Part shown: positions 1-5,885 of the stretch, in pieces
How the letters are laid out: each line of letters starts with the position of its first letter
Numbering within the stretch: position 1 is the stretch's first letter
Assembly: GCA_024404415.1 (NCBI GenBank)
Contig: JAKSPX010000107.1
Span: 1-5,885, forward strand
Reading direction: 5' to 3'
DNA: 5,885 nt
DNA from: Clostridia bacterium
Lineage (GTDB): Bacteria > Bacillota > Clostridia > Oscillospirales > QAMX01
Program-made: the position numbers and the translations under genes
Notes under the pieces: model-generated
What the model was told of the DNA's origin: nothing
Database searches by the model: none
Seen by the model: the letters and a program-made list of their open reading frames with translations, nothing else

Positions 1-55
1 TCCGCAGACTGGTCTGTACCCACGGCCAACGCTGCGGCGCTGGCTCGGAATGACA
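1..55 (-). repeat. Probable dispersed intergenic repeat fragment with GC-rich hairpin
   Basis: Read on the minus strand, this stretch begins with TGTCATTCCGAG (complement of 43-54) and runs into a hairpin at 25-44: arms GCCAGCGC and GCGTTGGC around a CGCA loop, 8 pairs including one G-U in RNA. A second short inverted repeat, CAGAC-TG-GTCTG, lies at 5-16. From memory, openings like TGTCATTCCGAG are common in short intergenic repeats of Clostridia and some other phyla; that family link is recollection, not a search result. The hairpin has no following T-run on the minus strand, so it is a poor intrinsic terminator for the peptidase gene. The element probably continues past the left edge. Between it and the peptidase stop are two T7 tracts (68-74 and 84-90) with no convincing stem before either. 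Confidence 0.45.
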
Positions 56-97
56 GGGTCTTGTGAGTTTTTTTACAGCCCCGTTTTTTTATTCTAT

Positions 98-2059
98 TCA
101 GCGTTTGTGGTTTTCAAACCACTTGGTGATCTCATCCAGTCGGCGGATGCGGTGAAGCGGCTTGCCGCTTCTGGAAAGCTCGTGATTCTCGCCCTTGAAG
201 AGCACCATCTTGGACTCTACGCCGTGGGCGATGAGAGCTGTGTACATCTGGTAGCCCTGGTCGATGGGGCAGCGGTAATCCTCAAAGGAGTGGATGAAGA
301 GGGTCGGGGTCTTGACCTTGTCCGCATAGCGAAGCGGGCTGTGCCACCAGAGCTTTTCGGGATCGCCCCACGGGTCGGCGGCGTTCTGATCCTTCGCGAA
401 TTCGACACCGATATCCGAAACGCCGTAGAAGGAGAACCAGTTGGAGATGGAGCGCTGGCTCGCGCAGGCGGCGAAGCGATCGGTGTGGCCGATGATCCAG
501 TTGGTCATGAAGCCGCCGTAGCTGCCGCCGGTCTCAAAGACGTTCTTTTCGTCCATATCGGGGTAGGCTTTCAGCGCTTCGTCGCAGAAGGCCATGAGGT
601 CCTCGTAGTCCACCGTGCCGTATTTGCCGCGGATGTCGGCGAAGGCGTTGCGGCCGTCCGAGCCGGTGGGGTTGCAGTAGATGACGAAGTAGCCGAGGCT
701 GGTCCAGTACTGCATCTCGTGGTAGAAGACCGGGCCGTAGACCGTCTTGGGGCCGCCGTGGATATCAAAGACGACCGGGTATTTTTTGCCCTCTTCGTAG
801 TCGATGGGCTTTAAGACAAAGCCATGCACCTCGTGGCCGTCAGTCACGAAATTCAATTTTTCGGGGGAGGCGATATATTTCCCGGCAAGCGCCTTTTCGT
901 TGACCCTGGTATACTGGGTGCCTTTTTCGTCGTAGATCTCCTGCGCCTTCATGTTCCAGAGCGCAATGAGGCGGAGCTTGTCGCCCGCAACGTCAAAGGA
1001 GTCCACCGAACCTTCGACGTCCGTCACCTTCGTGATCTCGCCGTCTTCCAGCTTATAGAGGTCGGCGGAATCGAAAATCGTGGAGATGAAATAGACGGTA
1101 TCGCCGATGACCTTGAGCGAGCGTCCGCCGCCGTAGCGCACGTCGCTTCCGACGCTGGAGCCGATGGCTTCGCCGTAGGTCTTGTAGAGCGTGATCTTTT
1201 CGTCCTCGTAGGAGAGCTTATAGAAATCGGCGTCGGTATTGAGCCCGTGCGAACGGTCGGAAGCCATAAGGAGCAGGAAGCTTTCGGCACATTCGAAGCC
1301 CTGCACGCTGAAATGAGCGTTGTTTTCGGCGACGCAGGTGATCTTCTTATCGGCAAGCGCCATTTTGTAAAGACCGATACCCTCCTCCATCGAAAGAAGC
1401 GGCTTACATTCGCTCCCGAAGAACCAGACCGTGGACTTATCCGGGCTCAGCTTGACGTCCGAGACGGCGAAGTTCTTTTCGGTGAGCATGGCGGCCTTTT
1501 TCTTTTTGGCGTCAAAATAGTAAAGAGCCGTGTAGGCGCTCTTGGTCACGCCGCCGCCGTTCCACCACCACGGCACCTGATCGACCACCTCGTAGTCCTC
1601 GTTCTCTTTCATTTCCTTTAAGTAAGCCGCCGTGCGCTTGGGATCGGCCTTATAAAGATCCTCCCAGCCGGGGAAGGTCGTGGCGGCGACGATGAAGTTG
1701 CCGTCCGGGAGCGGCAGGAGCTTTTCCACCGGGAGCGGGAAGCGGAAGGCGAGCGTCGCCTCGCCGCCGGAAAGCGAGATCTGATAGAACTTGGTCTCAA
1801 TGGTCGGCTCTTTTTTGCCTTCGCGGTCGCCCGGGAAGAGGATGGTGTCCTCGTCGAGGAACTGGAATCCGCGCTCTTTGCCGCCAGAAGTGATGCGGCG
1901 GAGCTTTTTGCCCTTCAATTCGTAAATATCCGCCGTATATTTGTTTTCATGCTTGTCGGCGTGGCTCATCACAAAGCAGAAATGCTTTCCCGCGGGAGAG
2001 AAGGTCGGAGAAGATAAAAAGGCGAGGTTGGAAAATTCGTCCAGTGTGATCTTTTTCAT
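98..2059 (-). CDS. S9-family serine peptidase (prolyl oligopeptidase / acylaminoacyl-peptidase type)
   Basis: Predicted cytoplasmic serine peptidase that trims short peptides (acylaminoacyl-, dipeptidyl- or oligopeptidase activity; exact specificity cannot be read off). The 653 residues match the usual length of bacterial S9C-type enzymes. Residues about 1-390 are beta-strand-rich and fit the N-terminal propeller. Residues about 400-653 are the alpha/beta-hydrolase domain: HGGP at 434-437 (oxyanion loop), GGSYGG at 511-516 with nucleophile Ser513, EDYRCP at 593-598 with Asp594, and GENHEL at 623-628 with His626. The triad is therefore intact. I see no signal peptide; the N-terminus MKKITLDEF is typical of cytoplasmic members. 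The ATG is supported by AAAGGG (complement of 2069-2074) 9 nt upstream and by an extended -10 promoter further upstream. It stands alone, divergent from the membrane-protein gene, with no clear intrinsic terminator downstream. A tryptophan run (WWW, 164-166) lies in the propeller. Confidence 0.95.
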   Translation of the reverse strand: MKKITLDEFSNLAFLSSPTFSPAGKHFCFVMSHADKHENKYTADIYELKGKKLRRITSGGKERGFQFLDEDTILFPGDREGKKEPTIETKFYQISLSGGEATLAFRFPLPVEKLLPLPDGNFIVAATTFPGWEDLYKADPKRTAAYLKEMKENEDYEVVDQVPWWWNGGGVTKSAYTALYYFDAKKKKAAMLTEKNFAVSDVKLSPDKSTVWFFGSECKPLLSMEEGIGLYKMALADKKITCVAENNAHFSVQGFECAESFLLLMASDRSHGLNTDADFYKLSYEDEKITLYKTYGEAIGSSVGSDVRYGGGRSLKVIGDTVYFISTIFDSADLYKLEDGEITKVTDVEGSVDSFDVAGDKLRLIALWNMKAQEIYDEKGTQYTRVNEKALAGKYIASPEKLNFVTDGHEVHGFVLKPIDYEEGKKYPVVFDIHGGPKTVYGPVFYHEMQYWTSLGYFVIYCNPTGSDGRNAFADIRGKYGTVDYEDLMAFCDEALKAYPDMDEKNVFETGGSYGGFMTNWIIGHTDRFAACASQRSISNWFSFYGVSDIGVEFAKDQNAADPWGDPEKLWWHSPLRYADKVKTPTLFIHSFEDYRCPIDQGYQMYTALIAHGVESKMVLFKGENHELSRSGKPLHRIRRLDEITKWFENHKR

Positions 2060-2099
2060 CTTGTATATCCCTTTCGTTATATTTCATTGTGTTATGGAC

Positions 2100-2108
2100 A
2101 GTATAGCA
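2100..2108 (-). promoter_or_regulatory. Extended -10 promoter for the S9 peptidase gene
   Basis: The minus strand reads TGCTATACT here: a TATACT -10 hexamer (complement of 2100-2105) preceded by the TGn extension. At 17-bp spacing the -35 position (2123-2128) reads TACCCA, a poor match to TTGACA, so the promoter probably depends on the extended -10. Transcription would start near 2093, leaving a leader of about 34 nt before the ATG that contains the AAAGGG ribosome binding site. Sigma-A-type recognition is inferred from the motif alone. Confidence 0.6.
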
Positions 2109-2162
2109 CATTTCATAGAAAATGGGTATAGCGGGAAGGAAAAAAGTCGTTTTCTCTGCACC

Positions 2163-2191
2163 TTGCCAAGCGGGGCAGTTTCTGTTATACT
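2163..2191 (+). promoter_or_regulatory. Sigma-A-type promoter for the membrane protein / adenosine deaminase operon
   Basis: TTGCCA at 2163-2168 and TATACT at 2186-2191 are separated by exactly 17 bp, and TG at 2183-2184 gives an extended -10 (TGTTATACT). This is close to the vegetative consensus in all three parts. A start near 2198 gives a leader of about 28 nt holding AGGAAA at 2215-2220, which helps fix the TTG at 2226 as the translation start and argues against any start further upstream in the same open frame. I see no obvious riboswitch or operator in so short a leader. Confidence 0.75.
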
Positions 2192-2225
2192 GAGAAAAGT
2201 TTTTGAAGAAAGACAGGAAACGCCC

Positions 2226-2930
2226 TTGAAAAAGAAACGTACATTTTTTAGCGAGGCCGCCTATTTCGTCGGCCTGTTCCTGATCGCCGCCGGCGTGGTG
2301 CTTTATGACAAGGCCGATTTCGGCATGTCCATGATCGTCGCTCCGGCTTACCTCCTCTACCGCTGGCTGAGCCCCACATGGAGCTTTTTCACCTTCGGCA
2401 TGGCGGAATACGTGTTTCAGGCCTTCCTGATCCTCGTCATGGCGCTCGTTCTGCGCCGGTTCCGCGTAAGCTACATTCTTTCGTTTGCCACCGCCGTCTT
2501 CTACGGTTTTCTTTTGGACGGGCTGATGCTCCTCGGCGTCTACATTCCCGCCGCTTTCCTCTGGCAGAGGATCCTTCTTTTCGCCATCGGCATCCTCCTC
2601 TCCGCCACGGGCGTGGCCATGATGTTCCACACCTACCTCTCCCCGGAGGCTTACGAGCTCTTCGTCATGGAGGTCTCGGGAGCTTTCCATATTCCGCTCT
2701 CCAAATTCAAGACGGCCTACGACATCATCAGCTGCCTTGTCGGCCTCATCATGAGCTTCCTCATCTTCGGTTTCGGGAAGTTTGTCGGCGTCAACTGGGG
2801 CACGGTGGTCTGCGCCGTTGTCAACGGGTTCCTGATCGGCAGGTTCTCCGCTCTCTATGAAAAGCACCTCCACTTCCGCGACGCGCTTCCCTGGAGACAT
2901 TTCTTCACCGGTGACGACCGGGTGGAGTGA
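2226..2930 (+). CDS. YczE/YitT-like multi-pass membrane protein (TTG start)
   Basis: Integral inner-membrane protein of 234 residues resembling the YczE/YyaS/YitT group (DUF6198-like), whose biochemical function is unknown. Hydrophobic segments lie at about 12-28, 58-76, 82-107, 115-137, 166-184 and 191-208. A positive N-terminus (KKKR) suggests a cytoplasmic start. The stretch after the first segment, FGMSMIVAPAYLLY (32-45), and the later SKFKTAYDI (159-167) are the parts that look most like this group. The frame stays open upstream to 1941, but the promoter at 2163-2191 lies inside that stretch. TTG at 2226 has AGGAAA 5 nt upstream and begins the conserved part, so I place the start there. 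The stop is 6 bp before the adenosine deaminase ATG, so the two genes should be co-transcribed. A transport role for purine nucleosides or bases is possible from context only. The family assignment is from recognition, not a search. Confidence 0.85.
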   Translation: MKKKRTFFSEAAYFVGLFLIAAGVVLYDKADFGMSMIVAPAYLLYRWLSPTWSFFTFGMAEYVFQAFLILVMALVLRRFRVSYILSFATAVFYGFLLDGLMLLGVYIPAAFLWQRILLFAIGILLSATGVAMMFHTYLSPEAYELFVMEVSGAFHIPLSKFKTAYDIISCLVGLIMSFLIFGFGKFVGVNWGTVVCAVVNGFLIGRFSALYEKHLHFRDALPWRHFFTGDDRVE

Positions 2931-2936
2931 AACGCC

Positions 2937-3923
2937 ATGTTTGAAAGCTGCCTCATTGACCTGCATCTGCACCTTGACGGCTCGCTTTCCCCGCGGATCG
3001 CGCGGGCGCTTGCGGATATGCAGGGAATAAAGATCCCCGAGGATGAAAAGGCGCTTGAAAGCCTTCTCACCGTCTCAGAAAACTGCCGCGACCTCAACGA
3101 ATACCTTGAGAAATTCGCTTTCCCCTGCTCACTTCTCCAGACGCCCGAGGCCCTTGAAATGGCGGTGGAAATGCTGGAGGAAGAGCTCTCCGACGAGGGC
3201 TTGCAGTATGCCGAGATCCGTTTCGCGCCGCAGAAGCACACCAAAAAGGGCATGACGCAGACTGACGCGGTCGAAGCGGCGCTCAAAGGCCGCGGGAAGC
3301 ACCGCGTCAAGACCAATTTCATCCTCTGCCTCATGCGCGGAGAGGATAACCGCGCGGAGAATTTTGAAACGGTCGAAGTTGCCGCCGCTTTCCTCGGGAA
3401 AGGTGTGGTCGCCCTCGACCTTGCGGGCGCGGAGGCGCTTTATAAGACTGCCTCTTTCGGTGAATGCTTTGCCCGTGCAAGGGAAAAAGGCATCCCCTTC
3501 ACCATCCACGCAGGAGAAGCCGACGGGCCGGGAAGCATCCGGGACGCGCTTTCCTTCGGCGCTTCGCGCATCGGCCACGGTGTGAGGGCTTATGAGGATC
3601 CTTCTCTCATGAAGCTTCTCGCCGAAAAACGCATCCCCTTGGAGCTCTGCCCATCCAGCAACCTCCAGACCGCCCTCTTCCCGGACATCTCCCGTTACCC
3701 GCTCCCCGCATTTTTATCCTCCGGCATTCCCGTGACGGTCAACACCGATAACCGCGCCGTCTCCGGAACGACGGTCGCGCGCGAGCTTTCGCTTCTGAAA
3801 GACGCTTTTTCGCTTTCGGGAGAAGACGTCCGCCTGCTCCTTGAAAACGCCGCCCGCGCCTCCTTTGCCGCAGAGGAGGAAAAAGTAAGCATGATCGAAA
3901 ATATCCGAAAACAGACAAAATAA
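2937..3923 (+). CDS. add: Adenosine deaminase
   Basis: Zinc-dependent cytoplasmic enzyme of purine salvage that converts adenosine or deoxyadenosine to inosine or deoxyinosine plus ammonia. At 328 residues it has the normal bacterial length, and the amidohydrolase TIM-barrel signatures appear in order: DLHLHLDGS at 8-16 (metal ligands His10 and His12), HAGEADGP at 191-198 (metal His191, catalytic Glu194), IGHGVR at 212-217 (His214), CPSSNLQT at 238-245, and VNTDN at 268-272 (metal Asp271). In mammalian and E. coli enzymes the last motif has two aspartates; here the second is Asn272. I recall this TDNR form in other Gram-positive deaminases, so loss of function is not implied. ATG at 2937 is preceded by GGTGGAG (2921-2927), which overlaps the end and stop of the membrane-protein gene and suggests translational coupling. 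The stop codon is the first three bases of the downstream terminator stem. Confidence 0.95.
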   Translation: MFESCLIDLHLHLDGSLSPRIARALADMQGIKIPEDEKALESLLTVSENCRDLNEYLEKFAFPCSLLQTPEALEMAVEMLEEELSDEGLQYAEIRFAPQKHTKKGMTQTDAVEAALKGRGKHRVKTNFILCLMRGEDNRAENFETVEVAAAFLGKGVVALDLAGAEALYKTASFGECFARAREKGIPFTIHAGEADGPGSIRDALSFGASRIGHGVRAYEDPSLMKLLAEKRIPLELCPSSNLQTALFPDISRYPLPAFLSSGIPVTVNTDNRAVSGTTVARELSLLKDAFSLSGEDVRLLLENAARASFAAEEEKVSMIENIRKQTK

Positions 3924-3954
3924 AACAAGGGAGGCTGCTGCCTCCCTTGTTTTA
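3921..3954. terminator. Bidirectional intrinsic terminator between convergent genes
   Basis: A perfect inverted repeat: 15-nt arms at 3921-3935 and 3940-3954 around a TGCT loop (3936-3939). The core is GGGAGGC pairing with GCCTCCC, flanked by A-rich and T-rich ends, so a U-tract follows the stem in both directions (TTTTATTTTA on plus; the matching T-rich tract on minus). The left arm begins with the TAA of adenosine deaminase, and the right arm ends 7 bp before the stop of the LURP-one gene. It can therefore end both transcripts. Confidence 0.92.
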
Positions 3955-3961
3955 TTTTAGT

Positions 3962-4432
3962 TTAATTTCTCGAACATTTCTCCGCGTCGATGGCCAGGAC
4001 GAACATCAGGGCGTAAAGCGCGTTCCAATCGTCATAAACCTCGATGGAATAGGTGTCGGTCCACTTAAAAAGCTCCTTGGAGACCACCGCGGCGATATTG
4101 CCCGCGGCGTCCAGAATGCGGTAATCCCACTCCATGAAGTCGCCCTCGATGTGCCAGCCGTTGAAATCCATGTCGTAGCGCGGGCGGAAGAAGGTGAATT
4201 CCTTTTTCAGACTGCCGATCAGCCGCTCGCCCTCGTAAAGCTCAAAGGTCGGGAGCCAGCGGAAGACCCTTTCGCGCACGGTGCCGCGTTCGCAGTCGTA
4301 AGCGTCGAAGATTTTAAGGCAATGCCCCCACGCGAGCTGGCCGCGGACGGTATAGAGCGTGTTGCCGCCCTCGTCAAAGATATCGTAGCTGTCAAGCCAG
4401 GAGAAAAAGCGCTGCTTAAAAAGCATTTTCAT
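3962..4432 (-). CDS. LURP-one-related / YxjI-like protein (tubby C-terminal-like fold)
   Basis: A 156-residue soluble protein that I recognise as LURP-one-related (DUF567; B. subtilis YxjI-like), a family with the 12-stranded tubby / phospholipid-scramblase barrel around a central helix. Visible support: repeated short beta-hairpin units such as SYDIFDEGGNTLYTV (15-29) and FELYEGERLIGSLKKEF (63-79), an FFRPRYDM stretch (81-88), a WHIEGDF element (93-99), then the hydrophobic C-terminal helix NALYALMFVLAIDAEK (137-152). The sequence shows no catalytic motif. Bacterial members have no settled role; lipid binding or scaffolding is only a family-level suggestion. The ATG at 4432 is preferred over the one at 4426 because AGGG (complement of 4439-4442) lies 6 nt before it. 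It sits 57 bp downstream of the GH2 gene on the same strand with no terminator between, so co-transcription is likely. It ends at the shared terminator. Confidence 0.85.
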   Translation of the reverse strand: MKMLFKQRFFSWLDSYDIFDEGGNTLYTVRGQLAWGHCLKIFDAYDCERGTVRERVFRWLPTFELYEGERLIGSLKKEFTFFRPRYDMDFNGWHIEGDFMEWDYRILDAAGNIAAVVSKELFKWTDTYSIEVYDDWNALYALMFVLAIDAEKCSRN

Positions 4433-4489
4433 GATTTTCCCTTTCCTTTCACATACCTTGACGAAGGATCCGTCGGTTAGTTCCCGGGA

Positions 4490-5885
4490 TCAGTCAAAAA
4501 TCTTTCTGAGCGTGATCTCCTCGCCCTTTTTGAGGAACATGCTGTTTTCATTCACGCGGTAAGGCACGTCCAGCAAGAGCGCCGGGAGCGTCACTTCCGC
4601 GCGGACGGTCACGGTGGTCTCATCCTCGCAGACGATCACCGCGTCCCCATCCTCAACGGCCATGTCGCCCCATCTATAAGGCAGGCAGAAGGCGCGGTGT
4701 TGCCGGCCGTCGTCGGTCACGAGGTCCGCGGTCCAGACGGGCTTCTCATCCAGGGCTTCGGGTTTGAAACGGAAGGTGTTTGCCGCATTCCCTGCATCCT
4801 TGGTGAAGAAGCTTTCGTAAACCGTCTCCTCCTCGCCCGAGAGGATATCATACCGGTAAAGGCGCACCTTCCCGGTCTTCCGGCTGTCAGAGGCATTGGA
4901 AAGGTAAAGGGCGACCTCCTCCCCCTCCTTAGCCACCGAGGCGATCATCGGAGAGGCGGCGCGCTTGAAGGCGTAGAAGCCCGGCTTGGGAGCGGTGTAA
5001 TAATCCACCATCGACCAGCCGGTCGCGGCGGGCCAGCAATCGTCAAACATCCAGTAGATGATGCCAGAGGAGAACCACATATTCCGCCGGAAAAGCTCCA
5101 GCGAGAGGCGGATCCACTCGACCTGGAGGTAGTGGAGCTTCTTTAGGCGGTCATGCCCGTCTTTGAAGCTTCCGAACATCCCCTCGGCCATGCGCTCGGC
5201 GTAGCCGTAAAGCGTGATCGCTCCGAGACCGGGGTTATTCTTGGTGTGGTATTCCGAGACCGAGGTATCTTCGCCGAAAACGTCCTCATCGGTCATGAAT
5301 TTCCTTAAAGAGGAGAGATAGGGCATGCCGAGGGCGGGCTGTTCGGCCGTGAAGCGGGCAAGATAGCGGGCGAAATAGCTCTGATAATCCGCAAAATTGC
5401 CCTCTCTGACCCATGCAAAGAAGTTCCCCAGGAACTGGGTGTTGTGGGTGGTGCCCTTCACGGCGGAGGCATAGGGCTTGCCGCCGTAGGGGCTGGAGGG
5501 AAGGAAGCGCCTCGCGGGGTCCAGCTTCCGCAAGACCGGGCCGATGGCCTCGAGCGCCGCGCGGCGGCCGTTGTAGGAGGGCATATTTTCGTCACCGTTG
5601 ACGGCGTTTTCGTTGTCGCCCGACCACCAGACCAGTGACGGGTGGTTTCTGAGAAGATAGGCGCCCTCCTCGGCCTCGCGCTTTAATTTTTCGATGAAGG
5701 CGTCGTCCTCCTCGGGGTAATCGCCGCAGGCCATGAGGAAGTCCTGCGTAACGAGGATCCCCTCCCGGTCGCAGGCCGCGTAAAAGGCCTCGTGCTCGAA
5801 AATGCCGCCGCCCCACACGCGGAGCATGTTGAGGTTGCCCTCGCGCGCAAGCTTCACAAGCTTTTCGATTTTCCCATCCGCTTCG
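4490..5885 (-). CDS. Glycoside hydrolase family 2 enzyme, beta-mannosidase-like (partial, N-terminus beyond window)
   Basis: Predicted retaining exo-glycosidase releasing terminal sugars, most likely beta-mannose, from oligosaccharides; exo-beta-glucosaminidase or another GH2 specificity is possible. The reading frame stays open through the right edge, so only the C-terminal 464 residues are present. By comparison with beta-mannosidases of about 800-850 residues, the N-terminal jelly-roll and immunoglobulin-like domains are missing. Numbering from the first whole codon (5884): NMLRVWGGG at 19-27 and LVTQDFLMAC at 44-53 are barrel signatures; LRNHPSLVWWSGDNE at 78-92 carries the probable acid/base Glu92 (usual form GNNE); FTAEQPALGMP at 178-188 carries the probable nucleophile Glu181; EYHTKNNPG at 211-219 and MFDDCWPAATGWSMVDYY at 279-296 are typical later barrel motifs. 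A beta-rich C-terminal domain follows from about 310. No signal peptide can be judged. It is upstream of, and probably co-transcribed with, the LURP-one gene. Confidence 0.9.
   Translation of the reverse strand, partial: EADGKIEKLVKLAREGNLNMLRVWGGGIFEHEAFYAACDREGILVTQDFLMACGDYPEEDDAFIEKLKREAEEGAYLLRNHPSLVWWSGDNENAVNGDENMPSYNGRRAALEAIGPVLRKLDPARRFLPSSPYGGKPYASAVKGTTHNTQFLGNFFAWVREGNFADYQSYFARYLARFTAEQPALGMPYLSSLRKFMTDEDVFGEDTSVSEYHTKNNPGLGAITLYGYAERMAEGMFGSFKDGHDRLKKLHYLQVEWIRLSLELFRRNMWFSSGIIYWMFDDCWPAATGWSMVDYYTAPKPGFYAFKRAASPMIASVAKEGEEVALYLSNASDSRKTGKVRLYRYDILSGEEETVYESFFTKDAGNAANTFRFKPEALDEKPVWTADLVTDDGRQHRAFCLPYRWGDMAVEDGDAVIVCEDETTVTVRAEVTLPALLLDVPYRVNENSMFLKKGEEITLRKIFD

Noticed and set aside
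25..44. The GC-rich hairpin as an intrinsic terminator for the peptidase gene.
   Set aside because: On the minus strand no T-run follows the stem. On the plus strand the nearest T-run is 23 bases further on, too far for a standard terminator.
50..1621. Two long plus-strand open frames (50-814 and 824-1621) opposite the S9 peptidase.
   Set aside because: The minus-strand frame encodes a full S9 enzyme with an intact triad. The plus-strand products have no motif and reflect codon bias on the opposite strand.
1941..2225. Possible N-terminal extension of the membrane protein, since the frame is open from an ATG at 1941.
   Set aside because: The extension overlaps the peptidase coding region and covers the well-formed promoter at 2163-2191. 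The TTG at 2226 has a properly spaced ribosome binding site and begins the conserved sequence.
1947..2972. A 341-codon open frame on the minus strand opposite the membrane-protein gene.
   Set aside because: It is the antisense shadow of a GC-rich gene: rich in Glu, Asp, His and Gly, without recognisable domains, and it runs across both divergent promoters and the start of the peptidase gene.
4433..4489. A separate promoter or terminator in the gap between the GH2 and LURP-one genes.
   Set aside because: I find only an 8-bp palindrome and a very short CCTT/AAGG pairing. There is no convincing -10/-35 pair and no stem followed by a T-run.
5225..5260. Reading VSEYH as the GH2 nucleophile motif because it resembles SEYG.
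   Set aside because: It lies 119 residues after the acid/base glutamate, too far for the family, and is followed by HTKNNPG, which normally comes after the nucleophile. FTAE, 89 residues after the acid/base, fits better.

Overview
The window looks like chromosomal DNA from a GC-rich member of the Clostridia (Bacillota), probably a gut or rumen anaerobe. This is inferred from protein style (a clostridial-type adenosine deaminase, a YczE-like membrane protein, a LURP-one/YxjI-like protein, a beta-mannosidase-like GH2 enzyme), purine-rich ribosome binding sites, strong extended -10 promoters and a perfect intrinsic terminator. I saw no tRNA, rRNA, CRISPR array, transposase or phage gene.

Layout, left to right. 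(1) Positions 1-97 are non-coding and hold part of a probable dispersed intergenic repeat with a GC-rich hairpin. (2) 98-2059 (-) encodes a complete 653-residue S9-family serine peptidase. (3) 2060-2225 is a divergent promoter region whose two extended -10 elements are near-identical and face opposite ways. (4) 2226-2930 (+) encodes a 234-residue multi-pass YczE/YitT-like membrane protein with a TTG start. It is followed after 6 bp by (5) an adenosine deaminase at 2937-3923 (+), whose ribosome binding site lies inside the end of the membrane-protein gene. (6) A perfect 15-bp-stem terminator starts at the deaminase stop codon and can serve both convergent units. (7) 3962-4432 (-) encodes a LURP-one-related protein. 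(8) 4490-5885 (-) is the C-terminal part of a GH2 enzyme whose 5' end lies beyond the right edge.

There are three transcription units: the monocistronic peptidase leftward; membrane protein plus deaminase rightward; and GH2 followed by LURP-one leftward. The themes are catabolic: peptide trimming, adenosine to inosine plus ammonia, and hydrolysis of plant or host glycan oligosaccharides. I see no clear evidence of a new defence or mobile system. The most useful leads are the tightly coupled membrane-protein/deaminase pair, the mirrored promoters, and the repeat fragment at the left end.
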